Counted from the stretch's first letter, positions 8,960 to 22,270 are shown. The stretch is DNA of 64,000 nt from Thermococcus sibiricus MM 739 (GCF_000022545.1 NC_012883.1:1604276-1668275); one strand, 5' to 3'. A program made the numbers and translations. The notes: generated by a model from the letters alone, not told the origin.

Positions 8960-10717
8960 TCACTCTCCATACTTCTTAAAGAGTTCTTCAAATTGCTCTT
9001 TGGTCTTTTCCATCAGGACAGCTATCTCTTCGATGTTTGGATTATACTTCATTCTTCCTATCTCTTCCCTAACAGGGAGTTTTGCAATTTCTTCGACTGG
9101 AATTCCCGCATCTATAGCCCTCATAGTATGTCTATAGAAATTGAGAATAACCCTCATCATTGTTACTTGCTTCTTTGGCAAGCAGTACGTATCAACTTCG
9201 TGGAAGGCATCTTGCTGGAGATAATCTTCTCTAAGCATTCTAGCCACAAGTAATATGGCCTTCTCTCTCTCGGGTAGTGCATCTGGCCCAACTATCCTAA
9301 CTATTTCCTCAAGCTCTGATTCCTTCTGCAGGAGTGCCATTGCCTCATCTCTCATTGCTTTCCATTCTGGGTCAACGTTGTTTTGCCACCAGTCTTTGAT
9401 CGAGTCTACATAAAGCGAATAACTTGTAAGCCAGTTAATAGCTGGGAAGTGCCTTCTTCTTGCAAGGTCAGCGTCTAAGGCCCAGAAGACCTTAACTACT
9501 CTCAAAGTGTTCTGAACAACTGGATCACTTAAGTCACCACCAGGAGGTGAAACAGCCCCAATGACACTAACACTTCCAATTCTATCATCACTTCCCAACG
9601 TTCTCACTCTACCCGCTCTTTCATAGAACTCAGCGACTTTTGAGGCCAAATATGCTGGATAACCCTCTTCACCGGGCATCTCCTCAAGTCTTCCAGAAAT
9701 TTCTCTCAAAGCCTCTGCCCATCTTGAGGTTGAATCTGCCATAAGAGCCACGTTATACCCCATATCTCTAAAGTACTCGGCTATTGTAATTCCCGTATAA
9801 ATAGAGGCTTCTCTCGCCGCAACGGGCATGTTTGAAGTGTTTGCTATAAGCACAGTCCTTTCCATTAATGGTTTTCCTGTTCTTGGATCTTTAAGTTTGG
9901 GGAACTCTTCAAGAACGTCCGTCATCTCGTTTCCTCTTTCACCACAACCGATGTACACAACAACCTCAGCATCACTCCACTTGGCCAATTGGTGCTGTGT
10001 GACCGTCTTTCCACTCCCAAAGGGCCCTGGAATAGCTGCAGTTCCTCCTTTAGCCTGCGGGAAGAAAGTATCAATTGTCCTCTGCCCTGTAACAAGGGGA
10101 ACTTCTGGAGGTAACTTTTGTTTATAAGGCCTCTTCATACGAACTGGCCATCTTTGATACATTCTAACCTCTTTAATCTCACCATTTGGAGCTTTAACCT
10201 TTGCAATAACTTCCTCTATTGTGTAATCACCTTCTCCAACAATTTCAATTATCTCACCCTCAATCTCAGGGGGGATCATTATCTTATGCTCTATAATACT
10301 TGTTTCGGGAACAACGCCAATGATGTCCCCCCCAACCACTTTGTCCCCTACTTTAACTTTTGGTGTGAAGTGCCACTTTTTATCCCTGGAAAGAGCAGGG
10401 GCTGTGAGACCTCTTCCTATAAAGTCCCCACTTTGACTCCTTAATATTTCAAGAGGCCTTTGAATTCCATCATATATTGAAGTAAGCAGCCCCGGCCCAA
10501 GTTCAACACTCAAGGACGCTCCTGTACCCATAACTGGTTCTCCGGGTTTAATACCTGCAGTTTCTTCGTAAACCTGAATAACTGCTTTGTCTCCTTCTAA
10601 TCTAATGATTTCTCCAATAAGTCCTAGTTCACCTACTCTGACTACCTCATACATCCTAGAACCTCTCATCTCATCTGCAACGACCAATGGCCCAGTAACC
10701 CTAACTATCTTTCCCAT
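8960..10717 (-). CDS. atpA: A-type ATP synthase subunit A (catalytic)
   Basis: This encodes 585 residues from the ATG at 10717, with AGAGGTGA upstream. The catalytic P-loop GPFGSGKT is intact. It is followed by [20 protein letters not shown] and the non-homologous region (about residues 110-190) specific to A/V-type catalytic subunits. Several Thermococcales carry an intein at the P-loop of this gene. Here the flanking sequence is uninterrupted. The subunit makes or hydrolyses ATP in the peripheral head. Confidence 0.96.
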   Translation of the reverse strand: MGKIVRVTGPLVVADEMRGSRMYEVVRVGELGLIGEIIRLEGDKAVIQVYEETAGIKPGEPVMGTGASLSVELGPGLLTSIYDGIQRPLEILRSQSGDFIGRGLTAPALSRDKKWHFTPKVKVGDKVVGGDIIGVVPETSIIEHKIMIPPEIEGEIIEIVGEGDYTIEEVIAKVKAPNGEIKEVRMYQRWPVRMKRPYKQKLPPEVPLVTGQRTIDTFFPQAKGGTAAIPGPFGSGKTVTQHQLAKWSDAEVVVYIGCGERGNEMTDVLEEFPKLKDPRTGKPLMERTVLIANTSNMPVAAREASIYTGITIAEYFRDMGYNVALMADSTSRWAEALREISGRLEEMPGEEGYPAYLASKVAEFYERAGRVRTLGSDDRIGSVSVIGAVSPPGGDLSDPVVQNTLRVVKVFWALDADLARRRHFPAINWLTSYSLYVDSIKDWWQNNVDPEWKAMRDEAMALLQKESELEEIVRIVGPDALPEREKAILLVARMLREDYLQQDAFHEVDTYCLPKKQVTMMRVILNFYRHTMRAIDAGIPVEEIAKLPVREEIGRMKYNPNIEEIAVLMEKTKEQFEELFKKYGE

Positions 10718-10722
10718 GTTTT

Positions 10723-11031
10723 TCACCTCTTTATCTCAACACCTATGGCCCTTCTAACAATTTCTCTTAGTTGTTCTTCACCATATAATGACCCGTATTT
10801 ATCAGGAATTTGAAGAATTATTGGAAATGCGACATCTGGAATTTCCACCCTTTGTGCCAACCGTTCTGTTATTAAAATCACACCAACATCTTCCCTTTCT
10901 ATCAATTCCATTATTTTATTTCTCACTCTCTCTATTTCATGTGTCGTATCCTCAAAAGAATAAGTTTCATGAACCCCTGCTAATCTAAAGCCAAGTACCG
11001 TGTCTTTATCACCCAACACCACTATTTTCAT
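10723..11031 (-). CDS. atpF: A-type ATP synthase subunit F
   Basis: This encodes 102 residues with a compact Rossmann-like fold. It starts [19 protein letters not shown], the hallmark of the V/A-type F subunit at the base of the central stalk. The ATG overlaps the atpC stop (ATGA), which indicates translational coupling. Confidence 0.94.
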   Translation of the reverse strand: MKIVVLGDKDTVLGFRLAGVHETYSFEDTTHEIERVRNKIMELIEREDVGVILITERLAQRVEIPDVAFPIILQIPDKYGSLYGEEQLREIVRRAIGVEIKR

Positions 11032-12137
11032 AGTTGCTCACCTATAATCTTCTTTATTACCTCTGGTTTCAGCCCATCTTCTATTAACTTGGCAATTGCT
11101 TTAAGCCTTCTAATTTCCCATTCCTTTTGCAGTATGTAGCTTATCGGAGTAGCTATGCTAAGTGGATAGAATTTTGTAAGTTCAGACATTCTTTGTTGGA
11201 TATATTTTTCGAATGCTCTTTCAAAAGCTGAAATATCCACCACAACTTTTTCTCTAACCTCTCTTAGTATCGAAGAGTACTCTGTAGAATCAAGCTCAGC
11301 TAGTGCCATTTCAATATCCTCTACATTTAGGAGAGTCTCAATGAGTTTTCTGTTCATTTTCCCACCAGGAATAAGGGAGTTTCTGATCTTATCTGCACTT
11401 AAATGATGTGCCTTAGCTCTCAAAATTGTTACCAAGTTTATTTTATCAATCTTTAAGTTCACGAATTCTTCGAGGATTTCTCTTTCCTCAGCTTTCCGAG
11501 AGCGAGCATATTCAAGAAGTTTGGAATAGTGCTTTTTATACAACTCAGTTTCAAACTCTTCTAGACTTATCTCCTTAAGAAGAAGTCTCTGATATGGATC
11601 CTCATATTCCGTACCTTCAAGTATAACAAGAATTTCTTCCAGAGTCTTGGCCTCAGCCATAGCTTTTACTTTCCCTATAAGAGTTCCCAGTTCGTGTATA
11701 TAGTCTCTTGCCACTTCTCCGCTAAATTTCGCCTTAACTACTGAAGAAATGTTCCTAACATCCCATTCTTCAAGGAGAAGCTGGAAAAATGCACTTGTTC
11801 TTTTGGGTAAAATTTTCAGCATTAACTGGTATGTATCAGCTAAGGATGCTTCCAATGCCCTGTCAATGGTCTCCGCTCTTAAGGAGGGCAAGTTCCCCAA
11901 ATATGGTTTGTAATCACTATCCTCTAAGTTCATCACAAAGTTGTTGAGGGTTTTTGATTCCGACAATTCTCCAAGTTTCTGTTCATTGAATAATCTTGCT
12001 TCCATAGCTTTAATCCTCGCATTGGGATATGAATATGGAGTGTACTTCCACAGTATTTGGCCCGTTTTATATGCCACCCAAGTAAAAATCACGACCAACG
12101 TTGTATCCATCAGTGCCGTTATAGTACTCACTTCCAC
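11028..12137 (-). CDS. atpC: A-type ATP synthase subunit C
   Basis: This encodes about 369 residues, all helical. It is the funnel-shaped subunit that couples the central stalk to the membrane c ring. The GTG at 12137 ([15 protein letters not shown]) is preferred because GGGTGA sits about 6 bases upstream and related proteins begin at that point. The GTG at 12146 is part of the ribosome site. A segment [16 protein letters not shown] near the N-terminus is family-typical. Confidence 0.92.
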   Translation of the reverse strand: MEVSTITALMDTTLVVIFTWVAYKTGQILWKYTPYSYPNARIKAMEARLFNEQKLGELSESKTLNNFVMNLEDSDYKPYLGNLPSLRAETIDRALEASLADTYQLMLKILPKRTSAFFQLLLEEWDVRNISSVVKAKFSGEVARDYIHELGTLIGKVKAMAEAKTLEEILVILEGTEYEDPYQRLLLKEISLEEFETELYKKHYSKLLEYARSRKAEEREILEEFVNLKIDKINLVTILRAKAHHLSADKIRNSLIPGGKMNRKLIETLLNVEDIEMALAELDSTEYSSILREVREKVVVDISAFERAFEKYIQQRMSELTKFYPLSIATPISYILQKEWEIRRLKAIAKLIEDGLKPEVIKKIIGEQL

Positions 12138-12142
12138 GCCTC

Positions 12143-12754
12143 TCACCCAAATAGAATTTTCGCTATTTTAGTTCTTAAGTCAGCCTGAAGTCTCTCCATT
12201 CTAGCTTCAAAAGTGTTATCTATTCTTATCGTTTTTTCCAGATTTTGCACTATTACGCCACCTATTGTCTCTATGGGTTCTCCCAGTGATATTGTTATAT
12301 CCTTACCGAGCTTCTCATTTACACTTTCCTCCATTTCCTTCAAATGGGCCTTTAACAGAGATAATGTCTCTCCATTTGAACTGAGTACTACCTTCTCTTC
12401 TCCCAATTCCCGAATTCCAGTTACTATAAGGTCCTTAAGTATTTCCATATACTCAGCTTCTGGAATCGATAGCAATCTATCCTTTATAGCTCCTATAACT
12501 TCATTAATTAACTCCTCCTGAAGGACAAGTTTCTTTCTCCTAACTTCAAGCTTAGCATTTGCTATTATTCTCTGTTTTTCCAGTTCTGCTTGGGTTTGAG
12601 CCTTTCTAATAATCCAATCTGCTTTTATTCTAGCTTTCTTTTCAGCTTCTTGCTTAATTTTTTCTGCTTTCTGCTCAGCCTCTTCCAAGATATACTTTAT
12701 CTTTTGCTCAGCCTCTTTGTTAATTTCCTCGATAATTAGCCTTGCTCCTTCCAT
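12143..12754 (-). CDS. atpE: A-type ATP synthase subunit E (peripheral stalk)
   Basis: This encodes 203 residues. A long N-terminal coiled coil (about residues 1-85, rich in Glu, Lys and Gln) is followed by a small mixed domain. It pairs with subunit H to form the peripheral stator stalk. GGAGG lies upstream of the ATG at 12754. It follows atpK by 35 bases. Confidence 0.93.
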   Translation of the reverse strand: MEGARLIIEEINKEAEQKIKYILEEAEQKAEKIKQEAEKKARIKADWIIRKAQTQAELEKQRIIANAKLEVRRKKLVLQEELINEVIGAIKDRLLSIPEAEYMEILKDLIVTGIRELGEEKVVLSSNGETLSLLKAHLKEMEESVNEKLGKDITISLGEPIETIGGVIVQNLEKTIRIDNTFEARMERLQADLRTKIAKILFG

Positions 12755-12789
12755 TGGTAGTTCCTCCTTGAAATATTGGAGAGAAGGCC

Positions 12790-15274
<2,485 letters not shown>

Positions 15275-15277
15275 ACA

Positions 15278-15589
15278 TCATCTCCCTCTAATGAGTTTTA
15301 TCGCTTCGTTAATAGCATTTTCAAAATTTTGTTCTGCCTTGAGTTTTATTTCTTCAATTTCTTTTTCTCCTTCTTTTACAATCTTTTCTGCCTCAATCTC
15401 TCCCTCTCTCTTTTTTTCCTCTATTAATGAGTTTGCCTGATTTTGAGCCGCATTAATTATTTCCTCTTCAATTTGCTTAGCCTCCTTCTTTGCATGTTCA
15501 AGTATTGCTTTTGCCTCCCCCTTGGCCTTTTCAATCCTTTCTTCCGCTTTTTTCTCAGCTTCCACAACCTCTTTAATGATTATCTCCAT
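15278..15589 (-). CDS. atpH: A-type ATP synthase subunit H (peripheral stalk)
   Basis: This encodes 103 residues, a continuous right-handed-coiled-coil-type helix rich in Glu, Lys and Ala. It dimerises with subunit E in the stator. It is the first gene of the operon, with GGAGGGC upstream of the ATG at 15589 and the promoter just beyond. Confidence 0.92.
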   Translation of the reverse strand: MEIIIKEVVEAEKKAEERIEKAKGEAKAILEHAKKEAKQIEEEIINAAQNQANSLIEEKKREGEIEAEKIVKEGEKEIEEIKLKAEQNFENAINEAIKLIRGR

Positions 15590-15648
15590 GAAAAGCCCTC
15601 CAATGAATTTAGTGAAAGTAACAGTTTCAATGGAGTGTTAAGTGAATG

Positions 15649-15667
15649 CCTTAAATAATTTATGCTC
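15649..15667 (-). promoter_or_regulatory. Promoter of the A-ATP synthase operon
   Basis: On the minus strand, GCATAAATTATTTAAGG forms a TATA box about 60-75 bases before the atpH start, so the transcript should start near 15625-15630. No other gene or open frame lies between it and trkA. Confidence 0.5.
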
Positions 15668-15757
15668 AAAAGTGCACAAATAAGAACAGAAAAGATGAAA
15701 GTTTTTGCATAAATGATAAAACAAAAATAAAGTTTCATGGTAAGTATTGAACATTAT

Positions 15758-16453
15758 TCAAGTTTGCTCCACATTATTCTTCTTTCGCTCAAACACGCTT
15801 TTAATGTCTTTTAATGATGCATTCTTTGCAAAAACTACAACTTCTCCTTTCTTCGGCAACTTTGTATCTCCTGAAGGTATTACTAAGTTGCCTTTTTCAT
15901 CATATATTGCTACTATAAGAGAATCCTTGGGTAAACTAAGTTCTTTCACGAGTTTTTCTGAAATTTCACTGTCATTACTTAGTTGGAATTTCACGATCTC
16001 TGCACCCTCTCTCGGGAATAAAACTCTATCAAACCCTGGCGTAGTTATGCTTCTAAATATATAATTAGCAGCGATCTCTTCTGGGCTGATTACTACATCG
16101 AAATACTTCTTTAGATCTTCAATCTTTTCAAAAACCTCTTTATTCTTGGGCTTGCTTATTCTGAGAATGGTTTTTATAGTAGGATTTAGATGCTTTGCAA
16201 GGATACATGCCAAAATATTAGCATCATCCCTCCCAGTTAAAGCAGCAAATGTATCTGCTTGCTTTAAATTAGCTTCTTCCAATGTTTTTTGATCCGTCGC
16301 ATCCCCCTCGATAACAAGGCCATTGACAAGGAAGGAAAGCTCCTTAGCCCTTTCCTTGTCTATATCAATTATTGTTACATCGTGACCTTCATTTTCCAGC
16401 ATCTTGGCCACGAGATAACCAACTCTTCCAGCACCCATTATCACAACGAACAT
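15758..16453 (-). CDS. trkA: TrkA-family potassium uptake regulator
   Basis: This encodes about 231 residues. An N-terminal RCK/TrkA-N Rossmann domain (VVIMGAGRVGYLVAKML, then IIDID) binds NAD(H). A C-terminal TrkA-C domain spans about residues 140-225. Such proteins gate a TrkH/Ktr-type K+ channel, which is not seen in this window. The ATG at 16453 has AGAGGTGA 4 bases upstream and lies 5 bases after the secD stop, so it is probably co-transcribed with secFD. Confidence 0.87.
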   Translation of the reverse strand: MFVVIMGAGRVGYLVAKMLENEGHDVTIIDIDKERAKELSFLVNGLVIEGDATDQKTLEEANLKQADTFAALTGRDDANILACILAKHLNPTIKTILRISKPKNKEVFEKIEDLKKYFDVVISPEEIAANYIFRSITTPGFDRVLFPREGAEIVKFQLSNDSEISEKLVKELSLPKDSLIVAIYDEKGNLVIPSGDTKLPKKGEVVVFAKNASLKDIKSVFERKKNNVEQT

Positions 16454-16458
16454 ACGCT

Positions 16459-17979
16459 TCACCTCTTCTCGCTAAGGAGTACTTTTGCGATTTCAGCATA
16501 TGCGGGTCTTGTTATTAAAATCCCAATTAGCACACCAAGTATTGTCGTAAATGCAAATCCTCTAAGCCCGCCAACAAAGAACCTGAATAAAAAGCTCATT
16601 GCTACTATTGTAGTTGTTGCCGAAGCCCATATAACGAAAAATGCCCTGCCCATTCTTTTTAAGATGCCACTTCTCTTTGTTATTTTTCCTACTTTTATCC
16701 CACCTAAGAGTTCATCAGTTATGACGATCTGCTGATCAACTCCAGTACCAATGGCTGCTATTATACCAGCTATACTTGGGAGGTCAAGATTCCATTTAAT
16801 CAATGCAGCAACACCTAAAATTGCAACGACTTCACTCAAACTTGTTAAAACAACGGGTACTGCTATTTTTACCTTCCTATAATGAAGATAAACCACAAGA
16901 CCAACAACAAACAATGCTGCCAAACCTGCTTGGAGAACTTGTTTTTTAAATTGTTCCCCTAAAGTTGGCGGGATGTAATTGACACCTTCTACAAACACTT
17001 TTATTGGAAGGGAGCCACTTCTAAGAACTACAGAGACAACTTGGGCCTGTTTCATTGCAGTAATATCCTCCTTAGAACCTCCAATTGAAATAGCAAGATC
17101 TGTGTGAGGTTCTCCCGTAGTAAGACCTTCTTGTAGCCTATATGGCCCATATAAACCTAATATTCTTCTTACAAAGTCATCAGCAGTCTCTCCTGCTCGT
17201 AATTCTCTCTCCTCAACTTTTATTCCTAGGTTCTTTAATTGAGATTCAAGACCACTGTTAACCTCTACTAATATAACCTTCTCCTTACCTTGTGCGAGTT
17301 TGGCAATTTCTTCTATACTTTGATTACCATAGGGAACAACATCAATATTAAACGCCTCTTTAAGCCTTGAAGGCAAAGTTTTAGCGTCTGAAGAAAACTG
17401 GAATTCGCTTGAGCTCATTAAAGAGTATAACTCTTGTGGAACAATCAATAAAGAATCTATGGGGGGATCTAGAAATATATCCACAGGATAGCCAACTTTT
17501 CCTAAGGCCAACTGGGCGAACTTTTCCGCGGCTTCTTTAGATATTGAAAACGGAACAATCCAAGCTCCTTCTCTCGGCTCATAGTATACCTGATCTACCC
17601 TCTTTATGTCTGCTCCAGTTGCAAATATGACGCCATTGAATTCAGCATAGAAAACACCTTGACGATTTATTGTATCTATAATGCTATTTGCCTCCTCTTC
17701 AGTGACATTAGCTACCCTTATTTTAATTATTTGATCTCCCCATGGTTCCAATGTGATATCTTTAACTCCTAGAGTGTTCAACCTTGTCTCCAAGGAGGTC
17801 CTAACTTCCTCCATGGTGCCCTGATCAACAGGCCTTTCTAATTGTGTAGTTATCTCAACTCCACCACTTATATCCAAACCATAAGTTATTCCCTGAGAGG
17901 CTATTGTAATTATTGAGATCAAGATAACAAGTATGAGCAGTAAAACCCTACCGTTTAACAAAAGTTTTTTTAGATTCAT
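16459..17979 (-). CDS. secD: Protein-export membrane protein SecD
   Basis: This encodes 506 residues. It has one N-terminal membrane helix, a large extracytoplasmic domain starting at [12 protein letters not shown], and five C-terminal helices of the RND-like SecD/SecF type ([20 protein letters not shown]). It assists late stages of Sec translocation. The ATG at 17979 overlaps the secF stop by 4 bases, which indicates coupled translation. Confidence 0.94.
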   Translation of the reverse strand: MNLKKLLLNGRVLLLILVILISIITIASQGITYGLDISGGVEITTQLERPVDQGTMEEVRTSLETRLNTLGVKDITLEPWGDQIIKIRVANVTEEEANSIIDTINRQGVFYAEFNGVIFATGADIKRVDQVYYEPREGAWIVPFSISKEAAEKFAQLALGKVGYPVDIFLDPPIDSLLIVPQELYSLMSSSEFQFSSDAKTLPSRLKEAFNIDVVPYGNQSIEEIAKLAQGKEKVILVEVNSGLESQLKNLGIKVEERELRAGETADDFVRRILGLYGPYRLQEGLTTGEPHTDLAISIGGSKEDITAMKQAQVVSVVLRSGSLPIKVFVEGVNYIPPTLGEQFKKQVLQAGLAALFVVGLVVYLHYRKVKIAVPVVLTSLSEVVAILGVAALIKWNLDLPSIAGIIAAIGTGVDQQIVITDELLGGIKVGKITKRSGILKRMGRAFFVIWASATTTIVAMSFLFRFFVGGLRGFAFTTILGVLIGILITRPAYAEIAKVLLSEKR

Positions 17980-18827
17980 CTCTTCTCACCTCTTTGAAGG
18001 TACCATCTTAGAACTCCAGCATTGAGTATCCAAGTGTTCATGAAGTCAGCAAGTAATCCAAATATTAATACTGTCGCAATCATATCTATGACTTCTGCTT
18101 GGGAGAGCACCCACAATGAAGCAAGGGCTCCTAAAGTCGTAGTACTCATTGTAAAACCTGTGGAAACTGCTGAAAAGTAAGCACCCTCAATTGTATCCTC
18201 TTTTCTTCTTAAGAGCTTTGTAGTGAGCAAGATGTTGCTATCCACTGAGTAACCGATAAGCATTAGCAGTGCAGCAATAGTCGCTTGGGTCAACTCTAAA
18301 CCAAAAACACTCATCAATGCAAGTGCTATTACCATATCTGAAAATGCCGAGAATATAACAGTCAAGGAGGGAAGGGGTATTCTAAAGAACAAAAATACAA
18401 CCACTGCCATTCCAATAAACGCCATAGAAACTGCTTTTAAACTTTGTTCTTGAGCAGTTCTTGACAAGCTTGGGCCAAATTGAGTTTGTGATATGGTAAC
18501 GTCCGGATACTTTGATTTTACAATGCTAATTATTTTCTGCACATTAACATCAGTAGATGCCTTAATCTCTATCCTAGTATCTCCAGTTATACTTTTAATC
18601 TCTCTAACTGTGACATCAAACCCTTGTTGTTTCAAGAGATTTTCCACCTCTTGGGAGTCTGCATTGCCCCCATGAAGAGTTATCACTACTCCACCTTTGA
18701 GGTCAGTTCCGAGGTTTGGAAAGTGAACTGCGAGGAGTAAAACCGATACAAGGAAAATAATTAAAGGATAAGTTATCATTTTTTTAGGTTCAACTGATGC
18801 AAGCTTTTTTAGAGTATTCTCAAGCAT
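17976..18827 (-). CDS. secF: Protein-export membrane protein SecF
   Basis: This encodes about 283 residues with six predicted membrane helices. The motif [16 protein letters not shown] near the N-terminus and [19 protein letters not shown] in the RND-like half are family-typical. The ATG at 18827 follows AGAGGTGA. The gene order secF-secD is the usual archaeal one. Confidence 0.93.
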   Translation of the reverse strand: MLENTLKKLASVEPKKMITYPLIIFLVSVLLLAVHFPNLGTDLKGGVVITLHGGNADSQEVENLLKQQGFDVTVREIKSITGDTRIEIKASTDVNVQKIISIVKSKYPDVTISQTQFGPSLSRTAQEQSLKAVSMAFIGMAVVVFLFFRIPLPSLTVIFSAFSDMVIALALMSVFGLELTQATIAALLMLIGYSVDSNILLTTKLLRRKEDTIEGAYFSAVSTGFTMSTTTLGALASLWVLSQAEVIDMIATVLIFGLLADFMNTWILNAGVLRWYLQRGEKR

Positions 18828-18839
18828 TCTGTTCACCTC

Positions 18840-18957
18840 TTATGTGTTTTTAATGTATTCCATTGTCTTTTTAAATAGTTCACCGCAGCATTTAAAAATC
18901 TATTCAATATGAGCTATTAGGCACACAACTTTTAAAACCTAAGGTGAATAACTGGAT
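18840..18957. promoter_or_regulatory. Divergent promoters for secF and speH
   Basis: On the minus strand CTATTTAAAAAG (18867-18878) is a TATA box placed to start secF mRNA near 18845-18850. On the plus strand ACTTTTAAAACC (about 18919-18930) is a TATA box placed to start speH mRNA near 18953. No third gene lies between. Confidence 0.45.
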
Positions 18958-18969
18958 TAGGTGATGCTC

Positions 18970-19386
18970 ATGGACACTATTGGATATCACTACGTGGTTG
19001 AGGCTTCAGGCTGTGATCCCGAGGTTTTAAAAGATCCAAACAGGATAAGAGAGATTTTTATGAATGCTGCAAAGACAGGAAACATGGAAATAAAAGCAAG
19101 TTACTTCTTTAGATTCTCACCAACGGGGGTTAGTGGAGTAGTTATTGTTGCCGAGAGTCATATTTCCGTTCATACATGGCCAGAGGAAGGATATGCAGCG
19201 CTGGATGTTTACACCTGTGGCGAGAAAGCAGATCCAGAGAAGGCTGTTGATTACATTCTTGAGAAGTTCAGAGCTCAGTACGCTCACGTCTCAGAAGTCA
19301 AGCGGGGTATCAAAGAAGAAGAGGGTACGTTTACTCATATGATCTTAACATGGGAAGAAAAACTAGACAGAAGAAGCGAGAAGTGA
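18970..19386 (+). CDS. speH: S-adenosylmethionine decarboxylase proenzyme
   Basis: This encodes 138 residues from the ATG at 18970, with AGGTGA upstream. The start is confirmed by numbering: self-cleavage falls between Glu62 and Ser63 in VAESHISVHTWPE, His68 is present, and the proton-donor cysteine is Cys83 (DVYTCG), the same positions as in bacterial SpeH. After cleavage Ser63 becomes the pyruvoyl cofactor. The product, decarboxylated SAM, supplies aminopropyl groups for the long polyamines of thermophiles. Confidence 0.95.
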   Translation: MDTIGYHYVVEASGCDPEVLKDPNRIREIFMNAAKTGNMEIKASYFFRFSPTGVSGVVIVAESHISVHTWPEEGYAALDVYTCGEKADPEKAVDYILEKFRAQYAHVSEVKRGIKEEEGTFTHMILTWEEKLDRRSEK

Positions 19387-19388
19387 AT

Positions 19389-20339
19389 TCACTCCAATAG
19401 CTTTTCTAGCTCCATCTTTATTTTCTCTATCTTATCTCTGAGGTTCTCAAATCTGATCTTATATGTCTCAAGCTCTTCAATTCTCTGTTTAAGTTCATTA
19501 TTCTCCCTTGTTAACTCTTTGATTTTCTTCTCAAGCTCTTCCTTTTCTTTTCTAAGCTCATCTGCAAGGCCTTCAAATTCTTCAACTTTCTTCTCAAGTT
19601 CCAGTTTTTCACGTGTTACTTCATCAACTAGTCTCTCTAATCTGCTGAGTTCCTCTTCTTTTGCTTTGAGCTTTTCTTCAAGTTCCTTAACTTTTGTTTC
19701 CTCAATTCTTTTGCTCTGCAGCTCCATAATTTTTACCCTGGCCTCTGCGAGCTCTTTTTTAAGTTCTTTGTTCTCCTTTCTGGTTTTTTCAAGTTCTGCT
19801 TTAACTGCTTCTAGTTCTTTCCTGAGCCTCTCTATCTTCCCTATCGCCTTTTCCAAGCTCTCAAGATCTACTGTCTGCTTCATCTTCTCAAGTTCCGCTT
19901 TGACTTTTTCATATTCAAGTTTGAGGTTCTCATATTCTTGCATAAGTTTTTCATACTCCTCTTTGGCAATTACTTCCTTAAGGCCGCCTTTTTCAATCAT
20001 TTCAATTGTTTTGATTAGCTCATCAAGCTTTCCTTGCTTTATCAGTTCATAGGTCTCTCTAACAAGCTGCCCAGCTTTGCTTTCTCCTTTGAGATGCTTC
20101 CTTATTGTTTGCTCAGTTCTTCCAAGCTCTCCTGCAATCTCGCTTGTTGTCATTCCTGCTTTTTCTCTCGCTATTGCTCCAGCCGCAACTGCCAAGCTAT
20201 CAACCCATGTTAATCTCTCTGCTGAGTCTTTTATGAGCTCGATGACCTCTGGCCTGAAGAGCGTTGCAAATAATAAGATACTCTCCAGCTGATGAATCTC
20301 CTGCCTTCCAACCGGATTGAGTGGGATCTCAACCGGCAT
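19389..20339 (-). CDS. Helix-turn-helix regulator with long coiled coil, partner of UPF0273 ATPase
   Basis: This encodes 316 residues. The first about 110 form a globular DNA-binding-like part with a helix-turn-helix (MTTSEIAGELGRTEQTIRKH at about residues 70-89). The rest, from about residue 125, is continuous charged coiled coil. It reads as a transcription or chromosome-associated regulator. I do not know its ligand. The start is the ATG at 20339 after GGGGGTGAG. It lies 13 bases downstream of the KaiC-like ATPase, so the two should be made together and may act together. It is convergent with speH, with a 2-base gap. Confidence 0.7.
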   Translation of the reverse strand: MPVEIPLNPVGRQEIHQLESILLFATLFRPEVIELIKDSAERLTWVDSLAVAAGAIAREKAGMTTSEIAGELGRTEQTIRKHLKGESKAGQLVRETYELIKQGKLDELIKTIEMIEKGGLKEVIAKEEYEKLMQEYENLKLEYEKVKAELEKMKQTVDLESLEKAIGKIERLRKELEAVKAELEKTRKENKELKKELAEARVKIMELQSKRIEETKVKELEEKLKAKEEELSRLERLVDEVTREKLELEKKVEEFEGLADELRKEKEELEKKIKELTRENNELKQRIEELETYKIRFENLRDKIEKIKMELEKLLE

Positions 20340-20352
20340 TGTTCTCACCCCC

Positions 20353-21096
20353 TTAAATTTCTACAATTCCTCCTCTCTTCAGAACTTTATTCGCATATAC
20401 TGTTATTCCTTTATCAGTTATCTCAAATGGATGTCTCCTCATTGAATGGCTGGTTCCCCTCATCTTCCACACTATTAGGGAGCGCTTAAGCTCTCCATCG
20501 ATCTCATCAAGGTCTAATCTTATAATACCGTCAACACCGTGTTCCACTCCCGGCCCTCCAAAACCTCTTTCACCAACGCTGATCTGGCTCACAAAGATGC
20601 TTGTACATCCTGTTCCAGCCAAAACTCTCTTAAGCTGGAGGATTATGCTTCTGGCTAAGGAAGGCTTGTTAATGTAGAGCGTTGTAACAGAATCAACAAC
20701 AACTCTTCTGGCGTTGATGTCTTTTATGGCCTGTCTTAATACATCTATGAACTCCCTAATATCGGTTAGGTCATGAACTATATACTTCTCGTACTCCTTG
20801 GACTTCCCGATTCCTGCCGTAAAGGCATCTACCATAGCAAACATTCCCTGCTCCTCATAGGGCTTTACATCCCACCCAAATTGAGCCATATTTTGTCTAA
20901 CTTGTACCGGGTGTTCTTCGAGAGCCACATATATTCCAGGTTCACCCATTTGTAAGCCGTTCCATAGGAACTGCTGGCTGAATATTGTCTTTCCCGTTCC
21001 CGGCCCTCCACTAAGCAAAACTACGTTTCTTTCTGGTATCCCTCCATGAAGGATTTCATCCATCCCTGGAATTCCAGTTTCTACCCTCTTTATCAA
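20353..21096 (-). CDS. KaiC-like RecA-superfamily ATPase (UPF0273)
   Basis: This encodes 247 residues and a single RecA/KaiC domain. The Walker A is GGPGTGKT, with Walker B-like [10 protein letters not shown]. It matches UPF0273, the family of Pyrococcus horikoshii PH0284, whose structure is known but whose role is not. The start codon is TTG at 21096, with the strong ribosome site GGGGGTGA 5 bases upstream. No ATG or GTG fits. The downstream coiled-coil regulator is its likely partner. Confidence 0.85.
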   Translation of the reverse strand: MIKRVETGIPGMDEILHGGIPERNVVLLSGGPGTGKTIFSQQFLWNGLQMGEPGIYVALEEHPVQVRQNMAQFGWDVKPYEEQGMFAMVDAFTAGIGKSKEYEKYIVHDLTDIREFIDVLRQAIKDINARRVVVDSVTTLYINKPSLARSIILQLKRVLAGTGCTSIFVSQISVGERGFGGPGVEHGVDGIIRLDLDEIDGELKRSLIVWKMRGTSHSMRRHPFEITDKGITVYANKVLKRGGIVEI

Positions 21097-21162
21097 TTTT
21101 TCACCCCCTTATAAGAGTTATTCACTGATTTAAGCAAGTTTAAACAGAATAGATATTTTAAT

Positions 21163-21174
21163 TACCAATTGGTA
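21163..21174. promoter_or_regulatory. Palindrome TACCAATTGGTA upstream of UPF0273 gene
   Basis: A perfect 12-base palindrome lies about 25-30 bases upstream of a TATA-like GCTTAAATC (minus strand, about 21130-21138) that would drive the UPF0273 gene. It could be an upstream operator or activator site. The regulator is unknown. Confidence 0.35.
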
Positions 21175-21229
21175 GTATATTATGAAGATATTTAAATTTT
21201 ACGGTGAAAGGAAAAAACTCAAAGAACCC

Positions 21230-21730
21230 TCATTTATGTCGTCTTATGAATTCTCCAATGTCAGTGATGTTCTTGATGAACTTCCCATTGCTTTTTGGGT
21301 TTATAAGGCCTAATCCAAGGATTATACCTTCCTCATTTAGGATAACCAACTTTTTACTCCCTTTCCAGCTGTACTCTTTGACCCCATTTTTGGGCACGTC
21401 TTTGCCGGTTGTGAAGAGGAAAGCTGTTTTTGGTTTTAGAATAGCAAAGTTCTGTTTGATATCAACAAAGTAGAAAAACTCGATGTTGGGATAAAACTTT
21501 TCAACAAGATTTCTGTCAACCTTTATTGTGCCCACAAAGGTTCCGAATGCATAGGGTTTTATCTTCAAGCTCTCTATTCTTCTCCAAACTTCTCCGTTTA
21601 CCGCATAAACATCCCTGAACTTCCCCTCAACTATCCCAAAAAACTCGTGCTTTAGCTCCCCAAACTTCTCTGCTTCTTTCATTATCAAATCAAACTCCCA
21701 AGACGAAGCCCTTCTGTATCTAAGTTCCAT
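21230..21730 (-). CDS. NIP7-like pre-PUA/PUA RNA-binding protein
   Basis: This encodes 166 residues from the ATG at 21730 (MELRYRR), with GGTGAG upstream. The order of motifs follows eukaryotic NIP7: a central GTFVGTIKV, then [15 protein letters not shown] at the start of the PUA domain, and [10 protein letters not shown] at the C-terminus. NIP7 binds pre-rRNA in large-subunit assembly, and an archaeal rRNA-binding role is inferred. The start overlaps the YkgJ-like gene's stop by 11 bases. Confidence 0.75.
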   Translation of the reverse strand: MELRYRRASSWEFDLIMKEAEKFGELKHEFFGIVEGKFRDVYAVNGEVWRRIESLKIKPYAFGTFVGTIKVDRNLVEKFYPNIEFFYFVDIKQNFAILKPKTAFLFTTGKDVPKNGVKEYSWKGSKKLVILNEEGIILGLGLINPKSNGKFIKNITDIGEFIRRHK

Positions 21731-22235
21731 TGTACTCACCGTTTAAGAGCCTGCTTAAACCATCTAAATCAGTCTTTTCAGACTCCTTCTGAAACTTCAA
21801 CCCAAGCTCAGCTATATCTTCCTTCTTTATTATCTTCTCCCCCTCGCCAATGCCAGGGCAGCTTTCATCGTAATATAGCCAGAGATTTTCTCCCTTGTAT
21901 TCAAAAGGCTCCTCACCTTCAATCCCAAGCGGCTTGTGAGAGACCATAAAAGGATAGATTTTGCATATTAGTGGATTGTAGGAGTGGATTTTGCACTTTC
22001 CGGTCTCTGGGTCATGAAAAATACATCCGAGATCCCACTCTCTGTAAGCCAAAAAAAACCTTATTTTCCCTCCTTCAGCAGTCATAAGAACGAAATCCTG
22101 CGGATCGTGGCCATGAGCCATAATGTTGGCTATATCTGAAATAGTCAAGTAGATAAACCTACCTCTACAGCAGTCGAGACAGAATTTGCACTCAAAGTTT
22201 ACATCATCTTTCAGTGGTTTTGGTTTGAACCTCAT
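21720..22235 (-). CDS. YkgJ-family cysteine cluster protein
   Basis: This encodes 171 residues. The N-terminal [12 protein letters not shown] and later [21 protein letters not shown] form the CxxCxxCC-type cluster of the YkgJ/UPF0153 family, which probably binds zinc or an iron-sulfur cluster. The function is not established. It is translationally linked to the NIP7-like gene downstream. Confidence 0.8.
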   Translation of the reverse strand: MRFKPKPLKDDVNFECKFCLDCCRGRFIYLTISDIANIMAHGHDPQDFVLMTAEGGKIRFFLAYREWDLGCIFHDPETGKCKIHSYNPLICKIYPFMVSHKPLGIEGEEPFEYKGENLWLYYDESCPGIGEGEKIIKKEDIAELGLKFQKESEKTDLDGLSRLLNGEYNGT

Positions 22236-22270
22236 CTTTATCCCCGTGCTTTTTTAAGTGCATCCCCAGT

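Noticed and set aside
8956-8991. Longer atpB reading frame starting inside atpA
   Set aside because: It would overlap atpA by 32 bases. The ATG at 8955 has its own ribosome site and gives the family length.
8960-10717. Possible intein in the atpA P-loop
   Set aside because: The P-loop and flanking residues are continuous and the protein has normal length.
19519-20052. Long serine/phenylalanine-rich plus-strand frame
   Set aside because: It is an exact antisense shadow of the coiled-coil protein gene. Low-complexity Ser/Phe is what antisense of Glu/Lys-rich sequence gives.
21181-21312. 43-codon plus-strand frame (MKIFKFYGERK...)
   Set aside because: Most of it is antisense to the NIP7-like gene and it lacks a ribosome site. 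It was considered but is not supported.
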